Assembly (NCBI GenBank): GCA_050288625.1
Contig: JBNKEE010000022.1
Span: 16,648-80,647 of the forward strand
Direction of reading: 5' to 3'
Length of the DNA: 64,000 nucleotides
Source of the DNA: JAAGZL01 sp050288625
GTDB lineage: Bacteria; Pseudomonadota; Gammaproteobacteria; Chromatiales; Chromatiaceae
Numbering within the stretch: position 1 is the first letter of the stretch; each line of letters begins with the position of its first letter. Under the pieces are notes generated by a model that saw only the letters and a program-made list of their open reading frames with translations, was not told where the DNA came from and did not search any database. Below, one piece after another: positions 26,198-34,898 of this stretch. A program made the position numbers and the translations under genes.

Positions 26198-26839
26198 TTA
26201 GATATCCCAGTTGATAAAATTGTGTAACAGGCGCAAACCTGCGTCCGCGCTCTTCTCCGGATGAAATTGGGTGGCGAACAGATTGTCTCTAGCGATCACA
26301 CTGGCAAAGGTGGCGCTGTAGTCAGTAGTGCCAGCTGTCAGTTCATTCTCGGCCGGGTCCACGTAGTAGCTATGCACAAAGTAGAAGCGGCTATCCTGAG
26401 CTATGCCCTCCCACAACGGATGGGCGTGTAACTGGTGCACCCGGTTCCATCCCATGTGCGGGATTTTCATGCGCTGACCATGTTCGTCCACCCCCTCCGG
26501 GAAGTGGCGCACCTTACCTGGAAACAGCCCCAACAGTTCGGTGCCATCGTTTTCGTCGCTGAACTCCATCAACACCTGCAGCCCCATGCATATCCCCAGA
26601 AATGGTTTGCTACTGGCTGCATCCAACACCGCACGGTTTAGGTGGTGTTCAGAGATGGCTGCCATACAGTCCCTGGCAGCACCCTGACCAGGAAATACCA
26701 CCCGGTCTGCTGAACGGATCATCTCAGGATCATCTGTAACATGCACACGGTCACCCGCGTCCGCTACATGCTCAATGGCTTTGGAGACAGAACGCAGGTT
26801 ACCCATGCCATAGTCTATGACTACAATCGATTTCGCCAT
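26198..26839 (-). CDS. hisH: Imidazole glycerol phosphate synthase glutaminase subunit
   Basis: HisH is a class I glutamine amidotransferase supplying ammonia to HisF. The 213-residue protein shows VVIDYGMGNLRSV at the N-terminus, the nucleophile elbow PFLGICMGLQVLME, and the catalytic TQFHPEKS near the C-terminus. It is 20 bp downstream of hisB. Confidence 0.96.
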   Translation of the reverse strand: MAKSIVVIDYGMGNLRSVSKAIEHVADAGDRVHVTDDPEMIRSADRVVFPGQGAARDCMAAISEHHLNRAVLDAASSKPFLGICMGLQVLMEFSDENDGTELLGLFPGKVRHFPEGVDEHGQRMKIPHMGWNRVHQLHAHPLWEGIAQDSRFYFVHSYYVDPAENELTAGTTDYSATFASVIARDNLFATQFHPEKSADAGLRLLHNFINWDI

Positions 26840-26859
26840 CAGTTAACTACCCGAATATA

Positions 26860-27450
26860 TTAAAGCGAACCCTTCGTAGAGGGGGTTATTCCTGCCATAC
26901 GCGGATCCACCTCCAGCGCCATGCGCAGGGCACGGCCAAAGGCCTTGAACAGAGTTTCGGCAATATGGTGAGCATTGCGGCCACGCAGACAGTCCACATG
27001 CATGGTCACCCCAGCGTGGTTAATAAAACCCTGGAAGAACTCATAGAATAGCTCTGTATCGAACTCCCCCACTTTGGCACGTGGGAAGTCTACATCGTAT
27101 TCAAGACCGGGGCGGCCGGAAAAATCCACCACCACCCGAGACAACGCCTCATCCAGTGGGACGTAGGCATGTCCATATCTGCGTATACCTTTTTTGTCGC
27201 CGACGGCCTGCGCCATAGCCTGGCCCAGACTTATACCGATATCTTCAGCAGTGTGGTGTGCATCAATGTGCAAATCCCCATCGGCCTGGATTCGGATATC
27301 CATCATGCCGTGACGGGCTACCTGATCCAGCATATGTTCCAGAAACGGGATGCCGGTTGTAAGTGAGGACTCACCCTTGCCATCCAGATCAATACTGACC
27401 TTGATCTTAGTCTCCAGGGTGTTGCGCTCAATCTCTGCGCTTCGTTGCAT
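26860..27450 (-). CDS. hisB: Imidazoleglycerol-phosphate dehydratase
   Basis: The 196-residue IGPD is the monofunctional form, without the histidinol-phosphatase domain found in E. coli HisB. It contains DGDLHIDAHHTAEDIGI and the RNAHHIAETLFKAFGRAL repeat, the two manganese-binding HHxxE sites. It is the first gene of hisBHAFE. The chemoreceptor gene upstream ends 112 bp away on the same strand. Confidence 0.96.
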   Translation of the reverse strand: MQRSAEIERNTLETKIKVSIDLDGKGESSLTTGIPFLEHMLDQVARHGMMDIRIQADGDLHIDAHHTAEDIGISLGQAMAQAVGDKKGIRRYGHAYVPLDEALSRVVVDFSGRPGLEYDVDFPRAKVGEFDTELFYEFFQGFINHAGVTMHVDCLRGRNAHHIAETLFKAFGRALRMALEVDPRMAGITPSTKGSL

Positions 27451-27562
27451 AATGTATGCTCCACAAGGCTACGAAGGCCAGGCTATCTGACCGAAAGGTG
27501 CATTTTATGCGAAACCGTTGATAATTGCAGGTATCTTAAGCAGGACCAAGCAAAAAATCAGG

Positions 27563-30106
27563 CTAAACCGCCTTTAGATTGGGGCTATCATCATCCTTAT
27601 TATCTTTCTTATCCTTATTGAAAAATCCCACTGTTTCTTCCAGTTTATAGGCCTGCTCTGTCAGTGAGTGACTCACAGCAGATGTCTCTTCCGCCAGGGC
27701 CGCATTCTGCTGAGTTACCCCATCCATATCGGTTATGGCTCTATTTACTTGCTCAACCCCCACTGACTGTTCCCTGCTGGCCACGGCAATCTCTGAAACA
27801 ATGTCATTTACCTTTTGTGCGGCCAGCACGATCGCCTTTAGGTTATCTCCGGACTGATTCACCAGCGTGGTTCCATACTCCACCTTCTCACTGCTATTTT
27901 GAATCAGCTCTTTTATCTCCTTAGCGGCTTGGGCGCTACGACCAGCTAGGTTGCGTACCTCTGTAGCAACTACAGCAAAGCCACGCCCCTGCTCACCGGC
28001 ACGGGCCGCCTCAACCGAAGCGTTCAGGGCCAATAGATTGGTCTGGAACGCTATATCGTTAATGACTCCTATGATATTGGATATCCTCTCACTGGAAGCG
28101 ATAATCTCCTGCATCGCCTCTATAGCCTGATCCACCACAACACCACCCTTCTCCGCCAACTCTTTCGCATCTTCTGACAACGCATTGGCCTGCTGAGCAC
28201 TATCGGCATTCTGTTTGACCGAACTGGTAAACTCTTCCATGGTGGAAGCCGTCTCCTCAAGGCTGGAAGCCTGAGCCTCGGTACGACGAGACATATCCTC
28301 ATTACCGTTAGATATCTCTCCAGCCATGCTCGCTATGATGCTTGCCACCTCCCGGATATCGGTAACGATCTCGTCCAACCTGGAGATCGTTATATTGGTG
28401 CTGCCAGCCAAACGCCCGAACGCCCCCTGTTTCCCTCCGCGTATCCTTTGTGATAGATGGCCGTCAGCCAGACTCTCCAGAACATCTTCCATCTCAGAGA
28501 TGCTATCAGACACCGTATTGGTTAATTTATTTATACCTGTAGCAAGAGAGTGAAAAAAACCGGCCTTATCGGTCATGCTGATCAGGTGGTCAAAATCACC
28601 AGCCGATACGGCGGATACAACACTATCGATCTCCTCTTCAACTCTTACCTGATCCGTTACATCATTCCACTCCATAGTGGTGCCAACGCGTTCATGCTTG
28701 CTGTTATGAACCGGGTTTGTAGCCACATCAAAGGTATATCCTCCCATAGATATCCTGGTCTTGTGTGGCCCATCCAGATTATCCAGCATTTCTTTTGAGA
28801 ACACGGAGCTACATTGCAGATCTTCCACACTCCCATCTTCAATGGCTGATGCAGAAAACTCTGGTAACTCTTTACGGATATCTTCCTCAGTACGTTCAAA
28901 CAGATCCTGTGCGCTCTTGTTTTGATAGATGATGGAATAGTCTTTATCCAAGACCAACACACTGGTTGAAGTGTTGTCCAGCGCCTTCTGAATGCGCAAT
29001 GCCTCAACGGCAATCCTACGATCCCTTTCAATACTCTGTTTAAGTTGCATCTGCATGCGATCAAGGGTTACGAGTAGGTTACCAATCTCATCATTGGCTT
29101 TAGGTACGATTACATTGGAGAGATCACCCTGGGCGACGTTTGATCCGATCTCCACGGCTTGACGCACACCTTTAACAATGCCGCGGGCAGCAAATAGGAG
29201 TACAAAGCTAACCAAAAAGGCAACTAGGATAATAGTAACAAGAAAGCGCTGCTGAACCGCATCTCTTGTCTGCACCAAAACCTTTTCATTCTCGGCAAGC
29301 ATCTGCTCCCCATGTGTGCTCAGCTCCTCAAGTACAGGCGCTACTGCACTGGCGGCCTTTTTGAAGGTCTGAATTACCACCCCTATTCTTCTTATGTTGT
29401 TTTGAATATTGACGAAACTCTTATGGTATTTCTCCATCTTTATAGCAATACTGTTTTTTTGTTTTTCACTCAGATCAGAGCCATTTATTAAATTCAGGAG
29501 TTTCGCTTCTTCTTCTTCCTTTCCTTTGATTGCTTCATCCGTCTTGAAGATTAGATAGTCCCTCTCGTATCCCCGCATGACCTCAACCTGATATGCCAAT
29601 TTCAGATCTCCACTACTAGCAATCTCCTCCTCAACCGCAGTTACTGCCTTGCGCAGCTTACCGTATAGGCCTTTGGTGTTACTGACCCCAAGCCTTATCT
29701 TAAGCGCCACTAACACAGAAAAATCGCGAATATATCCATCCAGGGTTACCCTCATAGAGCGTATAAGCTTTTTTTGTTTATCCCCTAGCATGGGTTCCAA
29801 TTGGTCAAGGTTTTCATATGCGGAACGCATCAATCTTTCGTGTTCCTGAACACTCTTCATATTGCCCTGCAACAAAAAATCCTTTTCTGGTAACCGACTA
29901 GCGCTAATATCAGACCCTGCCTTTTGAATTAGGTGGCCTATGGAGTTTATCCTTTCATTCTCCTGATACAATTTTTCCATGCGGGAGAGACTGAAATAGT
30001 ATTGTTGGACGATAAATGCAAAGGCAACCAAGATAAGCGCGACAAAAACTACGACCTTTTGCGCCAAATTCATGTCCCGCAGATAAGACACTGCTTTTGT
30101 TAGCAT
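27563..30106 (-). CDS. Methyl-accepting chemotaxis protein with PAS domain
   Basis: The 847-residue receptor has a membrane segment near residue 18-35, a periplasmic helical sensor region to about 285, a second segment (VTIILVAFLVSFVLLF, about 290-308), HAMP, a PAS domain at about 370-490 (STSVLVLDKDYSIIYQNKSA), a second HAMP-like linker and the cytoplasmic signalling domain. The hairpin tip is AFQTNLLALNASVEAARAGE. The PAS domain between HAMP and signalling domain suggests combined sensing of an external and an internal cue. The ligand is unknown. Confidence 0.93.
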   Translation of the reverse strand: MLTKAVSYLRDMNLAQKVVVFVALILVAFAFIVQQYYFSLSRMEKLYQENERINSIGHLIQKAGSDISASRLPEKDFLLQGNMKSVQEHERLMRSAYENLDQLEPMLGDKQKKLIRSMRVTLDGYIRDFSVLVALKIRLGVSNTKGLYGKLRKAVTAVEEEIASSGDLKLAYQVEVMRGYERDYLIFKTDEAIKGKEEEEAKLLNLINGSDLSEKQKNSIAIKMEKYHKSFVNIQNNIRRIGVVIQTFKKAASAVAPVLEELSTHGEQMLAENEKVLVQTRDAVQQRFLVTIILVAFLVSFVLLFAARGIVKGVRQAVEIGSNVAQGDLSNVIVPKANDEIGNLLVTLDRMQMQLKQSIERDRRIAVEALRIQKALDNTSTSVLVLDKDYSIIYQNKSAQDLFERTEEDIRKELPEFSASAIEDGSVEDLQCSSVFSKEMLDNLDGPHKTRISMGGYTFDVATNPVHNSKHERVGTTMEWNDVTDQVRVEEEIDSVVSAVSAGDFDHLISMTDKAGFFHSLATGINKLTNTVSDSISEMEDVLESLADGHLSQRIRGGKQGAFGRLAGSTNITISRLDEIVTDIREVASIIASMAGEISNGNEDMSRRTEAQASSLEETASTMEEFTSSVKQNADSAQQANALSEDAKELAEKGGVVVDQAIEAMQEIIASSERISNIIGVINDIAFQTNLLALNASVEAARAGEQGRGFAVVATEVRNLAGRSAQAAKEIKELIQNSSEKVEYGTTLVNQSGDNLKAIVLAAQKVNDIVSEIAVASREQSVGVEQVNRAITDMDGVTQQNAALAEETSAVSHSLTEQAYKLEETVGFFNKDKKDNKDDDSPNLKAV

Positions 30107-30237
30107 TTTATCGCCCCAGTAATTTAATTCTTATAAAACAACCTAACAGAAAACCATAATTGCACCGTTATGGGACGTTTATCGGCAGAGGGGATAAAAA
30201 CTTTACTTCCTGTGGAGATAGATTTGTTGCTATGTAA

Positions 30238-30675
30238 TCAGCACTGCAGCCAGAACGTTACCGGACCTTCATTGGTTAAAGAGACCTGCATATCGGCGCC
30301 AAAGATACCCTTCTCTACCGTTGGATGCAGTCCCTTAGCCTGGGCGTATAGGTAGTTGAAAAGATACTGTCCATCATCCGGCTTGGCCGCGTTGGAAAAC
30401 CCAGGACGATTGCCCTTCTTAGTATCGGCGGCAAGGGTGAACTGAGGCACCAACAACAAGCCCCCACCGATATCCTTGAGACTTAGGTTCATGCGTCCTT
30501 CCCTATCTGGAAATAACCGATAGTTCAGCATGCGCTCCAGTAGACGGTCTGCCCTGGTCTCATCGTCTCCCCGCTCGACCCCAACCAAGACCAGTAGACC
30601 GACTTCGATCTTTCCCACAACCTCATCCTCCACACTTACCTGAGCCATGGATGTACGTTGCAGCAGGCCGATCAT
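30238..30675 (-). CDS. dtd: D-aminoacyl-tRNA deacylase
   Basis: DTD removes D-amino acids from mischarged tRNAs. The 145-residue protein has MIGLLQRTSMAQVSVEDE at the start, LLLVPQFTLAADTKKGNRPGFSNAA with the SQ(F)T-like catalytic motif as PQFTL, and the C-terminal LTNEGPVTFWL (GP cis-proline motif NxGPVT). It overlaps the end of pip by 4 bp. Confidence 0.94.
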   Translation of the reverse strand: MIGLLQRTSMAQVSVEDEVVGKIEVGLLVLVGVERGDDETRADRLLERMLNYRLFPDREGRMNLSLKDIGGGLLLVPQFTLAADTKKGNRPGFSNAAKPDDGQYLFNYLYAQAKGLHPTVEKGIFGADMQVSLTNEGPVTFWLQC

Positions 30676-31622
30676 GGTATCTGCTCTGCAAAGTAGTCAG
30701 TTGCCTGAATCAGTGCCTTGGTTATTCCTGATTCTGTTGCAGAATGACCCGCATCATTGATGATCCTCAAATCACTATTGGGCCAGGCCTGATGTAGCTC
30801 CCACGCTGACTCCATAGGGCAAATAAGATCATATCGACCCTGAACGATGATGCCCTGAATATCAGACAGCTTATGTGCATCGTTCAAAAGTTGGTTGGGA
30901 TCCAGAAAGGCGTTGTTAACAAAATAGTGACACTCAATGCTGGCCAGACTCAGGGCTACATGCGGATCACCAAAGCGCCCTATCAACTCCTTATTTGGCA
31001 ACAGGCTTGCGGTCCTGGCTTCCCACAGGGACCAGGCCTTGGCCGCAGCCATTCGAGCAATCTCATCCGTTCCCGTGAGACGCCTGTAATAGGCCGAGAG
31101 CATATCCCCACGCTCTTCCTCTGGTATTACTGACAGATAGTCCTGCCAATAATCAGGGAAAACACGATTAGCCCCCTGTTGATAAAACCATTCGATCTCC
31201 CTTGGTCGACACAGAAAGATACCGCGCAGAACAAGTCCCAATACATGGTCTGGATAGGTTTCAGCATAGGCCAAAGCTAAGGTGGATCCCCATGAACCAC
31301 CGAACACTAACCATCCGCTAACACCCAATAGTTCTCGGATAGTCTCAATATCAGATATGAGATTTCCTGTATTATTGCCTTCCAATTCGGCATGCGGGGT
31401 GGAACGCCCGCATCCACGCTGGTCGAACAGGATTATCCGGTACTTGTTTGGATCGAAAAAACGTCGATGATCCGCATCACATCCCGCACCAGGTCCTCCG
31501 TGCAAAAACAGCACCGGAATGCCCTCTGGTTCGCCCGACTCCTCAATATATAAGGTGTGAATGGCATCGACCCTTAACTGGTGAGTAGCATAAGGCTTGA
31601 TTTCAGGATATGTTCCGACCAT
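30672..31622 (-). CDS. pip: Proline iminopeptidase
   Basis: The 316-residue alpha/beta hydrolase removes N-terminal proline from peptides. Landmarks are HGGPGAGCDADHRRFFDP (oxyanion region), FDQRGCGRSTPHAELEGNNTG, the nucleophile elbow FGGSWGSTLALAYAE, and the late VQGRYDLICPM (Asp) and NDAGHSATE (His). Length and motif order are typical. The start lies downstream of the tandem hairpin repeat and dtd overlaps its end. Confidence 0.94.
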   Translation of the reverse strand: MVGTYPEIKPYATHQLRVDAIHTLYIEESGEPEGIPVLFLHGGPGAGCDADHRRFFDPNKYRIILFDQRGCGRSTPHAELEGNNTGNLISDIETIRELLGVSGWLVFGGSWGSTLALAYAETYPDHVLGLVLRGIFLCRPREIEWFYQQGANRVFPDYWQDYLSVIPEEERGDMLSAYYRRLTGTDEIARMAAAKAWSLWEARTASLLPNKELIGRFGDPHVALSLASIECHYFVNNAFLDPNQLLNDAHKLSDIQGIIVQGRYDLICPMESAWELHQAWPNSDLRIINDAGHSATESGITKALIQATDYFAEQIP

Positions 31623-31828
31623 ACAGTGCAGAGTTTACCTAGGTAATATCATCTGGTCACCCAAGACCTTGTAGGAATTATCCTACAAATAATCGAGAGA
31701 TGGAGTACATGAACAGTCCGGGTTTTATGGCAACCTATGTTTGTCGCCATCAAAGGATTAACAACAATAATATCAGGGAAGAGTCTTACGGACAGGACAA
31801 AATTGCCAACCAAGCTCGGCGACATAAC

Positions 31829-31955
31829 CCCGAACGCATGGAATGCTTCGGGGTTAACCTTTTGAGGTGATAGGCCCGAACGCATGGAATGCTTCGGGGT
31901 TAACCTTTTGAGGTGATAGGCCCGAACGCATGGAATGCTTCGGGGTTAACCTTTT
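31829..31955. repeat. 46-bp tandem repeat, three copies, each a stable hairpin
   Basis: Units start at 31829, 31875 and 31921 and share CCCGAACGCATGGAATGCTT plus the following CGGGGTTAACC; the third is cut short by the typA end. Each contains the inverted repeat CCCGAA.GCAT...ATGC.TTCGGGG. The third is followed on the plus strand by a T run. It lies just after typA and before pip on the minus strand, so it may act as a terminator or RNA-end stabiliser. Confidence 0.88.
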
Positions 31956-33773
31956 TTATGTTTTTTCCCGTGATGCCTTCTTGCGCTCGTGCTCCTTTAG
32001 GTGGCGTTTACGAATGCGAATATCGGTCGGTGTTATCTCCACTAATTCATCCTCTTCAATAAACTCCAAGGCCTGCTCCAAAGAGAATCTAACCGGCGGT
32101 GTCAGAAGGATATTCTCATCACTTCCTGCCGCTCTGATATTGGTCAGTTGCTTCGCCTTAAGAGGATTCACCGTAAGATCGTTAGCTCGTGAGTGTATCC
32201 CTACGATCTGCCCCTCATATACCTGATCTCCAGGACTGGTAAACAATCTTCCTCGCTCCTGCAGATTAAATAAGGCGTAACCCAAGGCCTTACCAGTGGA
32301 GTTAGAGATCAGCACACCATTCTTGCGCGGGGCGATCCCGCCTTTCTGGGTCGGTCCATAGTGATCAAACACATGATAGATAAGGCCTGTCCCAGAGGTC
32401 AGAGTCATAAACTCAGTCTGAAATCCGATCAGACCACGCGAAGGGATCACATAATCCAGGCGCACCCGACCCTTGCCGTCAGGCGACATATCTTTAAGTT
32501 CGCCCTTACGTCCGCCCAGGGCTTCCATTATCCCTCCCTGATGGGTCTCCTCCACATCCACTGTGAGTTGCTCATAGGGCTCACACACCTCACCATCCAC
32601 CTCACGAAAGATCACCTCAGGCCTGGATACTGCAAGCTCATACCCTTCACGCCGCATGTTCTCAAGCAAAATAGAAAGATGTAGTTCACCCCGTCCGGAT
32701 ACGCGGAACTTCTCGGGATCGGTTCCCTCTTCCACTCGCAGGGCCACGTTGTGGATCAACTCCCGCTCCAATCGATCTTTGAGCTGGCGCGAGGTCAGAT
32801 ACTTGCCGGACTTGCCTGCAAAGGGTGAGGTGTTAACCTGAAAGGTCATACTCACAGTAGGCTCATCTACTGTGAGTCGCGGCATATTCTCTACATGTTC
32901 CGGATCACACAGGGTATCTGAGACATTAGGTGCAGCTATGCCGGATAGGGCTACGATATCCCCGGCACTGGCGGACTCCACCTCCACCCTATCCAAGCCA
33001 AGAAATCCCAGCACCTGTCCGATCTTCTCTCTGCGTTCATCTCCGTTGGGTTTAATCAGGGTAACCTGCATGTTCTTGCGTACAGATCCGCGGGTGATCC
33101 TGCCAATGGCGATGGCGCCCACATAGCTGTTGTAGGCCAGAGTAGACACCTGCATCTGAAATGGTCCGTCTGCATCTACATCCGGAGCAGGACAGTTCTC
33201 AACAATGGCCTCGAACAATGGGGTCATATCGCCTGACCTGATATCGGCTTCCATCCCGGCAAATCCGTTGATGGCGGATGCGTAGATCACTGGAAAGTCC
33301 AGCTGTTCATCACTAGCCCCCAGTTGATCAAACAGCTCAAAGGTCTGATCCACCACCCAGTCTGGCCTGGCACCTTCACGATCGATCTTGTTTACCACCA
33401 CTATAGGGCGCAATCCATGCTTAAACGCCTTCTGGGTGACAAATCGCGTCTGGGGCATAGGGCCTTCAACTGCATCAACCAGCAGCAGCACCGAATCAAC
33501 CATAGAGAGAACTCGTTCCACCTCTCCACCGAAATCAGCATGTCCCGGGGTATCGACGATATTGATGTGGTAGTCGTTCCAGTGGATGGCGGTGTTCTTA
33601 GATAGAATCGTGATGCCACGCTCTTTCTCCAAATCATTGGAGTCCATCACCCGCTCAACCTCACCAAAACGTTCCCCTAGGGTGCCTGACTGTTGAAGCA
33701 ACTGATCCACCAGGGTGGTCTTGCCATGATCCACGTGGGCGATGATGGCGATATTGCGAAGTTTAGTAATCAC
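31956..33773 (-). CDS. typA: Ribosome-associated GTPase TypA/BipA
   Basis: This 605-residue translational GTPase resembles EF-G and acts in ribosome assembly and stress adaptation. The G domain has AHVDHGKTTLVDQLL (G1), RGITI (G2), DTPGHADFGGEVERVL (G3), VVNKIDREGARPDW (G4), followed by domain II, an EF-G-like domain III/V region (RGELHLSILLENMRREGYEL) and the BipA-specific C-terminal domain with SRANDLTVNPLKAKQLTNIRAAG. Preceded by a 465-bp AT-rich gap with DnaA boxes. Confidence 0.96.
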   Translation of the reverse strand: MITKLRNIAIIAHVDHGKTTLVDQLLQQSGTLGERFGEVERVMDSNDLEKERGITILSKNTAIHWNDYHINIVDTPGHADFGGEVERVLSMVDSVLLLVDAVEGPMPQTRFVTQKAFKHGLRPIVVVNKIDREGARPDWVVDQTFELFDQLGASDEQLDFPVIYASAINGFAGMEADIRSGDMTPLFEAIVENCPAPDVDADGPFQMQVSTLAYNSYVGAIAIGRITRGSVRKNMQVTLIKPNGDERREKIGQVLGFLGLDRVEVESASAGDIVALSGIAAPNVSDTLCDPEHVENMPRLTVDEPTVSMTFQVNTSPFAGKSGKYLTSRQLKDRLERELIHNVALRVEEGTDPEKFRVSGRGELHLSILLENMRREGYELAVSRPEVIFREVDGEVCEPYEQLTVDVEETHQGGIMEALGGRKGELKDMSPDGKGRVRLDYVIPSRGLIGFQTEFMTLTSGTGLIYHVFDHYGPTQKGGIAPRKNGVLISNSTGKALGYALFNLQERGRLFTSPGDQVYEGQIVGIHSRANDLTVNPLKAKQLTNIRAAGSDENILLTPPVRFSLEQALEFIEEDELVEITPTDIRIRKRHLKEHERKKASREKT

Positions 33774-33870
33774 AGACTTTAGTATCCTGGCGAAAAAGCG
33801 GGGGATTATAGCGGAATATGCTGACCACCGATATATCTGCTATCACCCTGTTGCATAAAGGATTATTAGC

Positions 33871-33893
33871 TTATCCACAAATCCTGTGGATAA
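33871..33893. promoter_or_regulatory. Pair of inverted perfect DnaA boxes
   Basis: TTATCCACA (33871-33879) and TGTGGATAA (33885-33893) are separated by five bases, forming a 23-bp palindrome. Both match the high-affinity DnaA nonamer exactly. Confidence 0.7.
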
Positions 33894-34076
33894 CTCTGTG
33901 CAAAAAACCGGGGGCACAGCGCCCTAAGCTGCATTAGCTATGAGTTGTAGTTAAATTGTAAAAAAATTGCACAATTCATTTATTCCCTTATTATTCATAT
34001 AGTTGCATAGTTATAAAACAATCTCGAACCATTCTGGTGCAAGAAGCCGATGGTTACAGGATAATTAAAGTGGATA

Positions 34077-34085
34077 TGTGCATAA
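34077..34085 (-). promoter_or_regulatory. DnaA-box match
   Basis: TGTGCATAA on the plus strand is TTATGCACA on the minus strand, consistent with the TTATNCACA consensus. A single nonamer of this kind could be chance; its nearness to the inverted pair adds weight. Confidence 0.4.
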
Positions 34086-34238
34086 CTGGGGGAAAATTTG
34101 ATATCTGTCTGATATTTATCGGCTTCCAACCCAGAAAAAAGCTCGAAATGATACATCTGTAAAAAACGTCTTGGACATAGTCAGGAGGTTTTGAAAGAAT
34201 ACGCTACATCCCTGGAGCCATTAATAATTAGAATCACA

Positions 34239-34895
34239 ATGAAAAGAGTAATCCCACTACTGCTGCTATGCGCAATAGGCACTCTTCAGGCTGAAACACG
34301 CTATATTTCTGATCAGACCCACATCATTATGCGAGCTGGAGACGGTCCGGATGAACAGATTCTGCGCATGATTCCAGCCGGAGAGAAGGTGGATCTGTTG
34401 TCCAGTAATGGTGAGACCGGATACTCCAAGATCCGGGACAGCAAAGATCATGTTGGCTTTGTCCTGACCACTCAACTCATGAAAGGACCTAGCGCCAGGA
34501 ACCGACTGACCCAGGTAGAGAAGCGTTACCAAGCCTTGAAGAAAAAGATGGCGCAGACCGACAAGCCATACAAAGAACTACAAAAAAAATATAAAGAACT
34601 GGTTGAGGAGAATGAAAAGCTCAAGGCATCTAAGGGAGGCCTTGATTCCGAACTCCAGGAGATGAAAAAGGCCTCAGAAGAGGGCGCCCGCATCTCGGAA
34701 GAGCGCAAGGAGCTAAGAAAAAAACTGGCCACGCAGACCTGGGAGATGGAAAACCTCAAACAGGAGTACCAGGAGTATAAAAATGAACGCTCTCAATACT
34801 GGTTCCTGATAGGAGGAGGAGTCGCACTTCTGGGTGTGATCATCGGCATGATCATACCGCGACTCCAAGGCCCCACCAAGAAACAAACCTGGTGA
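34239..34895 (+). CDS. TIGR04211-type SH3 domain envelope protein
   Basis: The 218-residue protein has a signal peptide (MKRVIPLLLLCAIGTLQA), a bacterial SH3 domain (about residues 20-85, including RAGDGPDEQILRMIPAGEKVDLLS and YSKIRDSKDHVGFVL), a long charged coiled coil (about 90-180) and a C-terminal membrane helix (FLIGGGVALLGVIIGMIIP). This matches the YgiM-like SH3/coiled-coil/TM family. A good AGGAGG lies at 34183-34188, but the only start next to it is a TTG at 34191 which would add 16 residues; the ATG is chosen because the signal peptide follows directly. Confidence 0.82.
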   Translation: MKRVIPLLLLCAIGTLQAETRYISDQTHIIMRAGDGPDEQILRMIPAGEKVDLLSSNGETGYSKIRDSKDHVGFVLTTQLMKGPSARNRLTQVEKRYQALKKKMAQTDKPYKELQKKYKELVEENEKLKASKGGLDSELQEMKKASEEGARISEERKELRKKLATQTWEMENLKQEYQEYKNERSQYWFLIGGGVALLGVIIGMIIPRLQGPTKKQTW

Positions 34896-34898
34896 TCT

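Larger units (their letters stand above)
33774..34238. other. AT-rich intergenic region with three DnaA boxes
   Basis: A 465-bp gap with no convincing gene. It holds two perfect DnaA boxes facing each other at 33871-33893, a third match to TTATNCACA at 34077-34085, and an A/T-rich tract at about 33945-34025. It must also supply promoters for the divergent typA and SH3-protein genes. Confidence 0.55.

Noticed and set aside
31649..31885. A 78-codon minus-strand frame upstream of pip
   Set aside because: Its start region is translated from the tandem hairpin repeat and there is no ribosome site or conserved motif.
31829..31955. CRISPR-like array
   Set aside because: The repeats are directly adjacent without unique spacers, and no cas genes are present.
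33774..34238. Definite chromosomal origin (oriC)
   Set aside because: DnaA boxes and AT-rich sequence are present, but dnaA, dnaN or mnmG are not nearby and no skew data can be derived; kept as a finding, not as an origin feature.
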